From Bacteroidota bacterium (GTDB lineage Bacteria > Bacteroidota > Bacteroidia > Flavobacteriales > Weeksellaceae), in assembly GCA_018266955.1 (NCBI GenBank), contig JAFDZI010000039.1:1-64000 (forward strand): a stretch of DNA of 64,000 nucleotides. The letters are read 5' to 3'. The notes below the pieces were generated by a model, which made no database searches, was not told where the DNA came from, and saw only the letters and a program-made list of their open reading frames with translations. The position numbers were made by a program, and so were the translations under genes. Below, in pieces: positions 26,462 to 35,536 of the stretch. Numbering within the stretch: the stretch's first letter is position 1; the number at the start of each line of letters is the position of its first letter.

Positions 26462-27007
26462 ATGAAGTTAGTAGAAACTCCACTTTTAGATTGCTACATT
26501 ATAGAACCTACCCTTTTTGAAGATGAAAGAGGGTATTTCTATGAAAAATTTAATGAGAAAACATTTCAAAACCTTACAGGAATTGCTGCGCGTTTCGTGC
26601 AAGACAATATTTCCAAATCCAGTTATGGTGTACTTCGGGGGATTCATTTACAAAAAGGAGAACATGCACAAGCCAAATTGGTTTCTTGCATAGAGGGAAG
26701 TGTGTGGGATGTTGCCGTCGATTTAAGAAGAGATTCGCCTTCGTTTGGACAATGGTTCGGGGTGGAATTGTCTGCCGAAAATAAAAAACAATTGTACATT
26801 CCCAGAGGCTTCGGACATGGCTTTTCGGTATTGAGTGAAACGGCCATTTTTGCCTATAAATGCGACAACTATTACAATAAAGAATCCGAAGGTGGACTTC
26901 TTTGGAATGACACCACCATAGGAATTGATTGGAAATTACCAACCAATGATATTATTTTATCCGACAAAGATAAAATTCAGGCTACTTTTACAGATGGAAA
27001 TTTTTAA
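26462..27007 (+). CDS. rfbC: dTDP-4-dehydrorhamnose 3,5-epimerase
   Basis: Cupin-fold epimerase of the dTDP-L-rhamnose pathway. GVLRGIHLQKGEHAQAKLV holds the catalytic-His region, with SVWDVAVDLRRDSPSFGQW and YIPRGFGHGFSVLSE following. Length 181 is exact for the family. rfbA, rfbB and rfbD are not in this window, so the pathway must be completed elsewhere or the enzyme serves another dTDP-sugar. Confidence 0.93.
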   Translation: MKLVETPLLDCYIIEPTLFEDERGYFYEKFNEKTFQNLTGIAARFVQDNISKSSYGVLRGIHLQKGEHAQAKLVSCIEGSVWDVAVDLRRDSPSFGQWFGVELSAENKKQLYIPRGFGHGFSVLSETAIFAYKCDNYYNKESEGGLLWNDTTIGIDWKLPTNDIILSDKDKIQATFTDGNF

Positions 27008-27169
27008 ACGCTTGTCGCTAACAAGAATTTCAAATTGTATTTAAAACAACGGATCATTTATTGAAATATTGATAATTTTCAAACATGATTTTTGGTGTTG
27101 ATATACAGGGTGTTATGATTATTGTATTCATTAATTTATGCTGAGAATGCTATTTGTGGCCGTTTTGCT

Positions 27170-27177
27170 TATCTTTG
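27170..27177 (+). promoter_or_regulatory. Possible -7 box of the porin gene
   Basis: TATCTTTG matches the Bacteroidota -7 consensus TANNTTTG, 54 bases before the ATG. The nearest TTTG is only 13 bases upstream, so the -33 element is not convincing. Confidence 0.4.
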
Positions 27178-27231
27178 GCATATTATTTGAGAAGTGAACA
27201 GAACATTATTAAAAATTAAATAATTTACAAC

Positions 27232-27798
27232 ATGAAAAAAGTATTATTAGGACTTGGGTTATTTGCAGCTTCTTTTGCAATGGCTCAAAAAGTAGGAGTA
27301 AAAGCAGGAGGTAATTTAGCTTCCATTTCTGAAAATGACACCAAAAGCAAGTTTGGTTTTTACGCAGGTGCTTATTTTAACGCTCCATTAACTGATAAAT
27401 TAAGCATTCAACCAGAAGTATTGTATAGCCTTCAAGGTGCAAAATCTGATGTTGCAGGTGCTAATGCTACCTTGAATACGGGTTATGTAAATGTACCAGT
27501 TATGTTACAATACAACTTGGCAGAAGGTTTCTTCGTAGAAGCAGGTCCTCAATTCGGGTTTTTAACTTCTGCTAAAATGAAAGCTACGGTTGCTGGTTAT
27601 ACCGGAGAAGTAGATGTAAAAGATACCATGAACTCTTTCGATTTCGGTATTGGTTTAGGAGCGGGTTATTTTATTACCCCTAAATTAAGCGTTAATGCTC
27701 GTTATACAGCGGGAATTACAGATATTGCAAAAGACAATTCTGGTGATGCAGTGAGAAACAATGTATTCCAATTCGGTTTGGGATATACCATCAACTAA
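27232..27798 (+). CDS. Outer-membrane beta-barrel protein (porin family, PorT/OmpW-like)
   Basis: A signal peptide (MKKVLLGLGLFAASFAMAQ) is followed by alternating amphipathic strands with Gly/aromatic endings and a terminal segment FQFGLGYTIN ending in Asn. This fits a small eight-stranded barrel. Repeated KVGVKAGGNLASIS and KLSIQPEVLYSLQGAKSD strands are typical of the Bacteroidota PorT-like barrel family. The specific role is unknown. It is monocistronic, with a terminator directly downstream. Confidence 0.9.
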   Translation: MKKVLLGLGLFAASFAMAQKVGVKAGGNLASISENDTKSKFGFYAGAYFNAPLTDKLSIQPEVLYSLQGAKSDVAGANATLNTGYVNVPVMLQYNLAEGFFVEAGPQFGFLTSAKMKATVAGYTGEVDVKDTMNSFDFGIGLGAGYFITPKLSVNARYTAGITDIAKDNSGDAVRNNVFQFGLGYTIN

Positions 27799-27820
27799 TT
27801 CAAAGAAAAATATTTGTATT

Positions 27821-27845
27821 AAGCCGGAGTTATCCGGCTTTTTTG
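27821..27845 (+). terminator. Rho-independent terminator after the barrel gene
   Basis: Perfect 8-bp stem AAGCCGGA/TCCGGCTT with a GTTA loop, followed by TTTTGTTT. It separates this gene from the convergent recG. Confidence 0.92.
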
Positions 27846-27864
27846 TTTGTATAAGGAAAAGAGT

Positions 27865-29952
27865 TTAAGAAATTTTTGACCAATGTCCTTTTTTCTTTTG
27901 TTGATGAATGAAAAAAGCTTTCATCTTCTGATGTTGTGGCAACAAAAAAAGCGGATCTTGCATTAATAGTTGTTCCACTGCATCTTTGGTCTGTTGTATG
28001 ATTATTCCATCTTTCGTTAGGTCCAGTTGCTTGAAATCGATCACCCCACTTTGTTGCGTACCCAGCAAATCGCCGGGTCCACGAAGTTGCATATCTACTT
28101 CCGAAATTTTGAATCCGTCGTTGGTGTCACACATTGTTTTTATTCTTTTGCGACTTTCTTGCGACATTTTGTCCGAAGTCATCAGGATGCAATAACTTTG
28201 TTCGGCTCCTCTACCCACTCTGCCTCTTAACTGGTGCAATTGCGAGAGACCAAATCTTTCGGCACTTTCTATCACCATCACCGATGCATTGGGAACATTA
28301 ACCCCAACTTCTATTACGGTGGTGGCGACCATTATTTTGGTTCTTCCCGCTACAAATTCTTTCATTTGCTGGTCTTTTTCCTCTGGCTTCATCTTGCCAT
28401 GAACCATGGAAATGGGAATGCCTTGAAAATCATGGGCTATTTGCTCAAAACCCTCCATTAAGTTTTTATAGTCCAACGATTCGGACTCTTCGATTAAGGG
28501 ATAAACAAAATAAATCTGCCGACCTTTTTTCAATTCTTCTTTTGCAAACTGATAAACGGAAATCCTGTCCCTTTCCTTTCTATGAGCTGTAATGATGGGT
28601 TTTCTGCCCAAAGGCAATTCATCGATCACGGAAACATCCAAATCGCTGTAAAAACTCATGGCAAGTGTCCTAGGAATGGGGGTTGCCGTCATTACCAAAA
28701 TATGAGGAGGGATGGTGTTTTTGGACCACAAACTGGCTCTTTGTGCTACACCAAAACGATGTTGCTCATCAATAATCGCTAAACCCAAATTCTTAAATTC
28801 TACTTTTTTTTCCAAGACGGCATGGGTGCCAACCAGAATAGATAATGCCCCGGATAATAAATCCTGATGGATTTTTCTCCTTTCAGCAGCTTTGGTAGAA
28901 CCTGTCAATAATTTTACCTGAATGGGACTGTCGTGCAGTAAATCTGCAATACCGTTGTAGTGTTGGGTTGCTAAAATTTCTGTAGGTGCCATCAGACAAC
29001 TCTGGAAACCATTGTCCATTGCCAAAAGCATGGTAAGCAAAGCCACCATGGTTTTCCCAGAACCTACATCACCTTGCAGTAAACGGTTCATTTGTCGGTT
29101 TTTCTTTAAATCATTTCTAATTTCCTTTAATACTCTTTTTTGTGCTAGGGTCAGTTCAAAAGGAAGAGAATTTTGATAAAAATGATTGAAATAATCGCCT
29201 ACAATCGGAAAAGGATGTCCCACAGCATGGGTTTTGTGCTGTTGTTTTTTTAAACCAAATCGTAGTTGAAAGAAAAAAGCTTCTTCAAATTTCAATCGCT
29301 TTTGTGCCGCTTCGTAATAGGAATAATTTTGAGGAAAATGAATGTTGAGAAATGCCAAAGGTCTTGACATTAATTGATGGCGTTGAATGATGTTTTCGGG
29401 AATGTTTTCTTCGATTAACTGAGGAATATGGGTGCAGATAATCTTCAGTGTATTTTGAAAAAATTTGTGGTTGAGTTTTCGTTTAATCAATTTTTCCGAA
29501 CTTGGATACAAAGGACGAAGGTAATTGTCGTTTTCTTTCTGCTCATCCAATTCAATTTCTGGATGTGACATGGACCAATATCCATTAAAATGGTTGACCC
29601 TGCCGAATATAAAAACCTCTGTATTTTGCGGAATTTGATTCATCAACCATTTTGAAAATTTAAACCAAACCAAATCTAATGTACCTGTACCATCCGAAAA
29701 TTTAGCCGTCAGTCGGTGGCCTTTGCCAGTACCCAATTCTTTTAAATCCCAAATTTTTCCTTTCATCAAAATTTCCACCGATTCTTGTGCTTGGATTTCG
29801 TTTACTTTGTACACCTTACTTCGATCCAAATACCGATTGGGAAAAAAATAAAGAAAATCTTCCACCGTTTTGATTCCCAAAACTGAATTTATTAGCACGG
29901 CTCTTTCCTGTCCTATGCCTTTAATATATTCTATGGAAGTTTCTAAAGTCAT
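27865..29952 (-). CDS. recG: ATP-dependent DNA helicase RecG
   Basis: Branch-migrating helicase for fork reversal and recombination. The N-terminal wedge/OB region has GRVNHFNGYWSMSHPE. Helicase motif I is LLQGDVGSGKTMVAL, motif II DEQH, motif III VMTATPIPRTLAMS, and motif VI QLHQLRGRVGRGAEQSYC. The C-terminal region has MQLRGPGDLLGTQQSG. Length 695 is standard. It begins eight bases after the DUF808 stop, so the two may be co-transcribed. Confidence 0.97.
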   Translation of the reverse strand: MTLETSIEYIKGIGQERAVLINSVLGIKTVEDFLYFFPNRYLDRSKVYKVNEIQAQESVEILMKGKIWDLKELGTGKGHRLTAKFSDGTGTLDLVWFKFSKWLMNQIPQNTEVFIFGRVNHFNGYWSMSHPEIELDEQKENDNYLRPLYPSSEKLIKRKLNHKFFQNTLKIICTHIPQLIEENIPENIIQRHQLMSRPLAFLNIHFPQNYSYYEAAQKRLKFEEAFFFQLRFGLKKQQHKTHAVGHPFPIVGDYFNHFYQNSLPFELTLAQKRVLKEIRNDLKKNRQMNRLLQGDVGSGKTMVALLTMLLAMDNGFQSCLMAPTEILATQHYNGIADLLHDSPIQVKLLTGSTKAAERRKIHQDLLSGALSILVGTHAVLEKKVEFKNLGLAIIDEQHRFGVAQRASLWSKNTIPPHILVMTATPIPRTLAMSFYSDLDVSVIDELPLGRKPIITAHRKERDRISVYQFAKEELKKGRQIYFVYPLIEESESLDYKNLMEGFEQIAHDFQGIPISMVHGKMKPEEKDQQMKEFVAGRTKIMVATTVIEVGVNVPNASVMVIESAERFGLSQLHQLRGRVGRGAEQSYCILMTSDKMSQESRKRIKTMCDTNDGFKISEVDMQLRGPGDLLGTQQSGVIDFKQLDLTKDGIIIQQTKDAVEQLLMQDPLFLLPQHQKMKAFFIHQQKKKGHWSKIS

Positions 29953-29959
29953 GCCTGAC

Positions 29960-30841
29960 CTAAGATTTTGATGAGTTAAATAATTTAATAATTGCTTTGG
30001 CTAAAGTGTATAAAACCACCATGAACAATCCAACAACAATGCCGGCACCAAACTCCTTTAGGATTCCCGGTACGCTAGGCAATACATGATGGAAATATTC
30101 GATGTTGTGAACGAAAATTCCTCCTGAAACCAGCAGTAAAGCCAAGGTGCCTACCACTGCCAGTATTCTGATGACCACAGGAAGTGCTTTTACCAAAAAT
30201 TGCCCGATAGACGATAAAAAACTTTTCTCTTTAGATATACGAATTAATCGATAGCCAGCATCGTCCATACGAACAATAAGGGCAACAATGCCATAGACCC
30301 CTATGGTAGCCACAATAGCAACCACACAAACGGTAACAATCTGTATGCTCATGGGCTGGGTGAGGACAGATCCTAGTGCAATGATGACAATTTCTATGGA
30401 TAAAATAAAATCCGTAATGATGGCCGATTTTATTTTGTCTTTTTCAGATATCTCCGGAACAGGCGTGGAAAGTCCCTCTACTTCATTTTGGTCGTGTTGT
30501 TTTTTTTTATGGAAAAAATAGTCAATTACTTTTTCTACGCCTTCGAAAGCTAAATAACAACCTCCTAAAATTAATATATACTGAATGGCAATCGGAAAAA
30601 AAGCATTGAGCAACAAAGCAATAGGAACGATAATTAATTTGTTGATGAATGAACCTTTGGTAATGGCCCAAAGGACAGGCAATTCTCTGGAAGAAACAAA
30701 ACCGGTAGCTTTTTCGGCATTTACCGCCAAATCATCTCCCAAAATACCCGCTGTTTTGCTGGTGGCCACTTTACTGGCAGTTGCTACATCATCTAAAAGA
30801 GCACTAATGTCGTCTAAAATTGCAAAAAATCCTGATGCCAT
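29960..30841 (-). CDS. DUF808 family membrane protein
   Basis: Recognised by the characteristic N-terminus MASGFFAILDDISALLDD and the following ATSKTAGILGDDLAVNAEKA. It has several membrane helices (about six) in the remaining 230 residues, with an internal charged loop rich in Lys/Glu. The family has no established function. The segment DDAGYRLIRISKEKSF matches other DUF808 proteins. It is upstream of recG on the same strand. Confidence 0.9.
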   Translation of the reverse strand: MASGFFAILDDISALLDDVATASKVATSKTAGILGDDLAVNAEKATGFVSSRELPVLWAITKGSFINKLIIVPIALLLNAFFPIAIQYILILGGCYLAFEGVEKVIDYFFHKKKQHDQNEVEGLSTPVPEISEKDKIKSAIITDFILSIEIVIIALGSVLTQPMSIQIVTVCVVAIVATIGVYGIVALIVRMDDAGYRLIRISKEKSFLSSIGQFLVKALPVVIRILAVVGTLALLLVSGGIFVHNIEYFHHVLPSVPGILKEFGAGIVVGLFMVVLYTLAKAIIKLFNSSKS

Positions 30842-30914
30842 ATAGGTTTAAAAATTTAATTCGTAAAAATATAAAAAAATAGGTTTAAATAAATATCCTT
30901 TCACCAAAGAAATG

Positions 30915-30953
30915 AAGAAAAAATCCTTCAAAAATTGGAGTATTTGAAGGATT
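30915..30953 (-). terminator. Terminator of the RND efflux operon
   Basis: Read on the - strand, a perfect 11-bp stem (AATCCTTCAAA with TTTGAAGGATT, ten-base loop) is followed by a T run. It lies nine bases past the stop of the outer-membrane factor gene. Confidence 0.88.
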
Positions 30954-30961
30954 GATAGGGA

Positions 30962-32404
30962 TTATAGCTTTCCGCCTAAAGCTTTAAATAACAAAATATT
31001 GTTTTGGGTATTCTCATGCTGAAATTGAAGTCTGTCCAATTCTGCCTGAAGTTTGGATTTCTGAGAATTGATGAGCTCCATATAATTGGCATATCCTGTT
31101 ATATAAAGATCATTGGATACAATAATTCCTTTATCCAAGGCAGCCACTTCTTCGGATTTTATCTTCAATACTTCTTCGAAGATTTTCATCTGTTTCAATA
31201 CCGATTGTAACTCATTAAAGGCAGTAGTGACACTTTTCTGATAAGTGAGAAAGGCAATTTCTTGTTCTTTAGTTGCAATGTTGAACTCGTGCTTTAGTTG
31301 TCCTTTATTGAAAATAGGAACCATAAAACCGCCCAAAAGTTGTGCTGCTAAAGAGCTGGGTTTGAAGAGCATTTCCGCATTGAAAGTATTTAATCCGAGC
31401 GTTGCATCTACATTAATTCTAGGATAAAAAGCGGCTCTCGCTGCTTTGGCATCGGCATGGGTGGCTTCTAAAACCAGAAAATTGGCCATAACATCTGGAC
31501 GGGAATGGATGATGTTGTTTACATCCAATTCTTGGTTCAGTACATTGACTTGGGTTGGCAAAAGCGTTGTACTTCTTTCTACCTGAGTACCATATTTCCC
31601 GGTAAGGGTAGCGATGGCTTGTTCGGTAGAAACAATTTCCGCTTTGATGTATTCCAACTCTGCTAAGATATTGTTGTTCTGCGCTTTGAACTGCTGAACT
31701 GCCAATTCGGTAACTTTACCTACTTCTCTTTGTGCTTTTACAATTTCGTAGGCTCTTTGTTGAAGCTTTAGGTTTTCCTGATAAATCGTTAACTTTTTAT
31801 CTAAAGTAACCAGTTGATAATAAAGCTGAGCGATATTGGTAAACAATTCTACCTGCAATAATCGGATGCCCTCGGCAGAAGCCATATACCTTTTTTGGGC
31901 AGCTTGTTTTTGATTTCTCAGTTTACCCCAAGCATCTATTTCCCAAGAAGATTTCGCTCCTAGCCAATAGTTGGGCGAAAAGTTTTCATTTATTTTTTCC
32001 TTTGCACTTAAAGTAGGCGAGAGGTTGGTTTCTCTGTTTCCAATACCATCTATGGTGTATTTTCCGTAATGGTCGCCACTGACGATGGCACCAACTTCTA
32101 ACGAAGGAAGCAGCGCCATTTTGGAGCGTTGCAGATAACTGTTGGCAATTTCCAAGCGTTGTTGGGCGATTTGGAAATCTGGATTGGCCTTCACCACATC
32201 TTCAAAAAGTTTTTGTAAATGAGGATCTGCAAAAAACTCGTTTAGAGAAATACTTTGGGTAGAGGTTGCAGTGTTGAGTTCCGTAGAATTTTCCACAGGA
32301 ATTTCCAATGGTTTTTTAATGTCGTTAACTTTAGGAACAGCACAAGAGCTTAATGCCAATGCAATGATTCCTGAAGCAATATAGGGATGAAGTTTTTTAG
32401 TCAT
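30962..32404 (-). CDS. Outer-membrane efflux lipoprotein (TolC/NodT/OprM family)
   Basis: Outer-membrane channel of a tripartite RND pump. The lipoprotein signal MTKKLHPYIASGIIALALSSC places the acylated Cys at residue 21. Two OEP domains follow, with family segments such as DVVKANPDFQIAQQRLE, SWEIDAWGKLRNQK and RPDVMANFLVLEATHADAKAARAAFYPRI. I chose the start at 32404, which overlaps the pump stop by eight bases. An upstream frame opening at 32461 would place a non-signal sequence ahead of the lipobox. Confidence 0.94.
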   Translation of the reverse strand: MTKKLHPYIASGIIALALSSCAVPKVNDIKKPLEIPVENSTELNTATSTQSISLNEFFADPHLQKLFEDVVKANPDFQIAQQRLEIANSYLQRSKMALLPSLEVGAIVSGDHYGKYTIDGIGNRETNLSPTLSAKEKINENFSPNYWLGAKSSWEIDAWGKLRNQKQAAQKRYMASAEGIRLLQVELFTNIAQLYYQLVTLDKKLTIYQENLKLQQRAYEIVKAQREVGKVTELAVQQFKAQNNNILAELEYIKAEIVSTEQAIATLTGKYGTQVERSTTLLPTQVNVLNQELDVNNIIHSRPDVMANFLVLEATHADAKAARAAFYPRINVDATLGLNTFNAEMLFKPSSLAAQLLGGFMVPIFNKGQLKHEFNIATKEQEIAFLTYQKSVTTAFNELQSVLKQMKIFEEVLKIKSEEVAALDKGIIVSNDLYITGYANYMELINSQKSKLQAELDRLQFQHENTQNNILLFKALGGKL

Positions 32405-35400
32405 TTTTTTTGAATTTTTGTTCCATTTTAGCAAAGAAAATATACAATCCTGGGATGACAACCAATCCGAAAATTGTTCCTATCAACATCCCTCCAGCGG
32501 CAGCGGTACCAATAGATCGGTTTCCGGTAGCTCCAGCTCCAGTTGCAATCACCAATGGGATAAGCCCTGCAATAAATGCAAAGGAAGTCATCAGGATAGG
32601 TCTTAGCCTTTGCCTTGCTCCTTCAATAGCTGCTGGGATAATGTCATAACCTTCTTGGTTTCTTTGCATGGCAAATTCTACAATTAAGATGGCATTTTTC
32701 GCCAAGAGACCTATCAACATGACGAGGGCAACTTGGGCGTAGATGTTGTTGTCTAATCCCACCATCATCAGTGCGATATACGATCCGAAAATTCCCATCG
32801 GTAAACTTAGCAATACCGCTAAAGGAAGTAGGAAACTTTCGTATTGTGCTGCAAGTAATAAGTAAACGAATAAGAGACAAACCGCAAAAATGTAGATGGT
32901 TTGGTTTCCAGAAAGGATTTCCTCACGCGTCATTCCCGACCATTCGATGTCGAAACCTCGGGGTAAATTGTCTTTAGCAATTTTTTCTACCGCCGCAATG
33001 GCATCTCCAGAGCTGTATCCTTCTGCTGGCTCGCCATTAATCATAGCCGACATATACATGTTGTATCTCGTAAGCACTTCTGGCCCATATACTTTTTCAA
33101 CCTTAATAAAAGTAGAGAAAGGCACCATTTCTCCTGTTTCGCTTTTTACATAAAGATTCAAGATGCTTTCAGGGTTACTTCTTTGTTCAGGTGTGGCTTG
33201 TACCATTACTTTGTACATCTGGCTGAAACGGATAAAGTTGGTCGCATAATAAGAACCGAGTAAGGTTTGCAAAGTGGACATGGCATTATCCACAGAAACT
33301 CCTTTTTTAGCTGCCATATCATAATCCATGGTAATCATGTATTGTGGGAAGGTCGCATCAAAGTTGGTGAAACTGTTTTGCAGTTCTGGTGAGTCGTTCA
33401 GTTTTTTTACAAAATCTTTCACCACTTGGTCTGTGTTTTCCAATGAACCGCCCGATTTGTCCAATAGTCTTAATTCAAAACCTGAGGTGTTACCAAATCC
33501 GGGAACCGTAGGCGGTGCGAATACTTCTACTTGAGCATCGGAAATAATTTTTGTTTTCTCCGAAAGCTCTTTAATAAAATCATCGATGGAAATATCTCTT
33601 TCTTTCCAATCTTTAAGGTTAATCATCGCCATACCGTAAGAGGAACCAGCAATTTCAGTGACAATAGAGTATCCGGCAAGGGTGGTTACATTTTCTACTC
33701 CTTTTATTTTTTTGGCAATGGCTTCTACCTCGTCCAGAACTTTTTCGGTTCTTTCCACCGTGGCTCCTTGAGGTGTGGTTACACTTACATACGCCATCCC
33801 TTGGTCTTCCATTGGGATAAACCCTGATGGGAGAAATTTAGCAGTGACCAACATTAAAGCAATGAATATCCCTAAAACCCCAAAAGTAATGGATGTTCGG
33901 GTGGCAAATTTACCCAGCATATTGGTGTAGCCATTGGTCAATTTATCAAATCCTTGATTGAATTTACCGAAGAATTTATCCAGAAGACCTTTCTTTTCTT
34001 CGTGGCTATGAGGTTTTAAAATTATCGCACATAAAGCTGGAGTAAGCGTTAAGGCATTTACCCCAGAAATTACAATACTTATTGCTAAAGTAAGCGAGAA
34101 TTGTCGGTAGAATACCCCAACAGGTCCATCCAAAAAGGCAACCGGGATAAATACCGCCGACATGACAATGGTAATTGCAACTACGGCACCTGCAATTTCC
34201 TTGGTGGCTTCAATGGTGGCTTCTAAAGGTTTTTTGCCTTCTTCCATTTTTACATGGACGGCTTCTACGACGACAATTGCGTTATCCACCACAATACCAA
34301 TCGCCAATACTAAAGCGAATAAAGTAAGGAGGTTGATGGAGAAGTCCAAAGTTTGCATAAAGGCAAAAGTCCCCACCAATGCTACCGGAACAGCCAATAC
34401 AGGAATTAGGGTTGAACGCCAATCTTGAAGGAACAAGAAAACAACAATTCCTACCAAAATAAAAGCTTCGATCAGGGTTTTGATTACCGCTGACATGGAG
34501 GCATCCAAGAATCTAGATACATCGTAGGCCAAGTTGTATTCCATACCTGGAGGGAAAGAAGTTTCCTTTAGTTCTGCCATTTTGGCTTTTACATTTTCGA
34601 TGACTTCAGAAGCGTTGGAACCTGGTCTCTGTTTCATCATAATCGAAGCGGAAGGTCTTCCGTCGGTTTTGGAAACCATTCCGTAGTTCATGGCACCAAA
34701 TTCTACTTTGGCAATATCTCTTAATTTCAAGATGGTTCCATCGATATTGGATTTGATGGGCACTTCTTCATATTGCTCTGGAGTGTTGAATTTCCCTGTA
34801 TATTTGATAACATATTGCAACTGGCTGGAGGTTTTTCCAGAAGTTTCTCCCACTTTTCCGGGAGCGGCAGCTATGTTTTGTTTTTGTAAAGCTTGTACGA
34901 CATCATCTGCAGAAACTTTATAAGCCGTCATCTTCTGGGTGTCTAGCCAAACTCTCATGGAATATTCTTTTTGACCCATAATTTCGGCACGACCCACCCC
35001 GTCAATTCTTTTTAATTCCTGAAGGATGTTGATGTCGGTAAAGTTGTAGATGAATTGCTCGTCCTGACTTTCGTCTTTGGAGGTGATGTTGAGGTACATC
35101 AACATGGAATTTACCTCTTTTTCTGTGGTTACCCCGGCACGAATAACCTCTTCGGGAAGTTCGTCCAAGATGGTGGTTACTCTGTTTTGCACATTTACTG
35201 CCGCTACATCGGGATCTACACCAACTTCAAAGAAAACTTGGATCATGGTCAATCCATCATTGGAAGTTACCGTGGACATATAGGTCATCCCGGGAACCCC
35301 GTTGATGGCTCTTTCTAAGGGAAGTGCTACCGCATTGGCAGAAACCTCGGCGTTAGCACCCGTATATTTTGCGGTTACGGTTACCGAAGGCGGTACAATA

Positions 35401-35510
35401 TCCGGAAATTGAGTGATGGGTAATTTCAGTAATGCGAAAACCCCCATCAAAACGATGATGATTGAGATCACCAGCGAAAGAACTTTTCGCTTGATAAACA
35501 TTTCTACCAT
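32397..35510 (-). CDS. RND multidrug efflux pump (HAE1, AcrB-like)
   Basis: Inner-membrane proton-driven drug exporter, 1037 residues with twelve expected helices and two large periplasmic loops. The N-terminus FIKRKVLSLVISIIIVLMG is typical. In helix 4 the proton-relay pair reads GIVVDNAIVVVE: the first Asp (AcrB D407) is kept, and the second (D408) is Asn, as seems common in the Bacteroidota branch. The helix-10 Lys is present in LLAKNAILIVEFA. It forms an operon with the fusion lipoprotein upstream and the channel downstream. Confidence 0.96.
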   Translation of the reverse strand: MVEMFIKRKVLSLVISIIIVLMGVFALLKLPITQFPDIVPPSVTVTAKYTGANAEVSANAVALPLERAINGVPGMTYMSTVTSNDGLTMIQVFFEVGVDPDVAAVNVQNRVTTILDELPEEVIRAGVTTEKEVNSMLMYLNITSKDESQDEQFIYNFTDINILQELKRIDGVGRAEIMGQKEYSMRVWLDTQKMTAYKVSADDVVQALQKQNIAAAPGKVGETSGKTSSQLQYVIKYTGKFNTPEQYEEVPIKSNIDGTILKLRDIAKVEFGAMNYGMVSKTDGRPSASIMMKQRPGSNASEVIENVKAKMAELKETSFPPGMEYNLAYDVSRFLDASMSAVIKTLIEAFILVGIVVFLFLQDWRSTLIPVLAVPVALVGTFAFMQTLDFSINLLTLFALVLAIGIVVDNAIVVVEAVHVKMEEGKKPLEATIEATKEIAGAVVAITIVMSAVFIPVAFLDGPVGVFYRQFSLTLAISIVISGVNALTLTPALCAIILKPHSHEEKKGLLDKFFGKFNQGFDKLTNGYTNMLGKFATRTSITFGVLGIFIALMLVTAKFLPSGFIPMEDQGMAYVSVTTPQGATVERTEKVLDEVEAIAKKIKGVENVTTLAGYSIVTEIAGSSYGMAMINLKDWKERDISIDDFIKELSEKTKIISDAQVEVFAPPTVPGFGNTSGFELRLLDKSGGSLENTDQVVKDFVKKLNDSPELQNSFTNFDATFPQYMITMDYDMAAKKGVSVDNAMSTLQTLLGSYYATNFIRFSQMYKVMVQATPEQRSNPESILNLYVKSETGEMVPFSTFIKVEKVYGPEVLTRYNMYMSAMINGEPAEGYSSGDAIAAVEKIAKDNLPRGFDIEWSGMTREEILSGNQTIYIFAVCLLFVYLLLAAQYESFLLPLAVLLSLPMGIFGSYIALMMVGLDNNIYAQVALVMLIGLLAKNAILIVEFAMQRNQEGYDIIPAAIEGARQRLRPILMTSFAFIAGLIPLVIATGAGATGNRSIGTAAAGGMLIGTIFGLVVIPGLYIFFAKMEQKFKKND

Positions 35511-35536
35511 TTTTTTAGATTTTGTTGAGGTTTAAA

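Noticed and set aside
32405..32461. Longer N-terminus for the efflux lipoprotein
   Set aside because: It would bury the lipoprotein signal 19 residues inside the protein and overlaps the pump gene.
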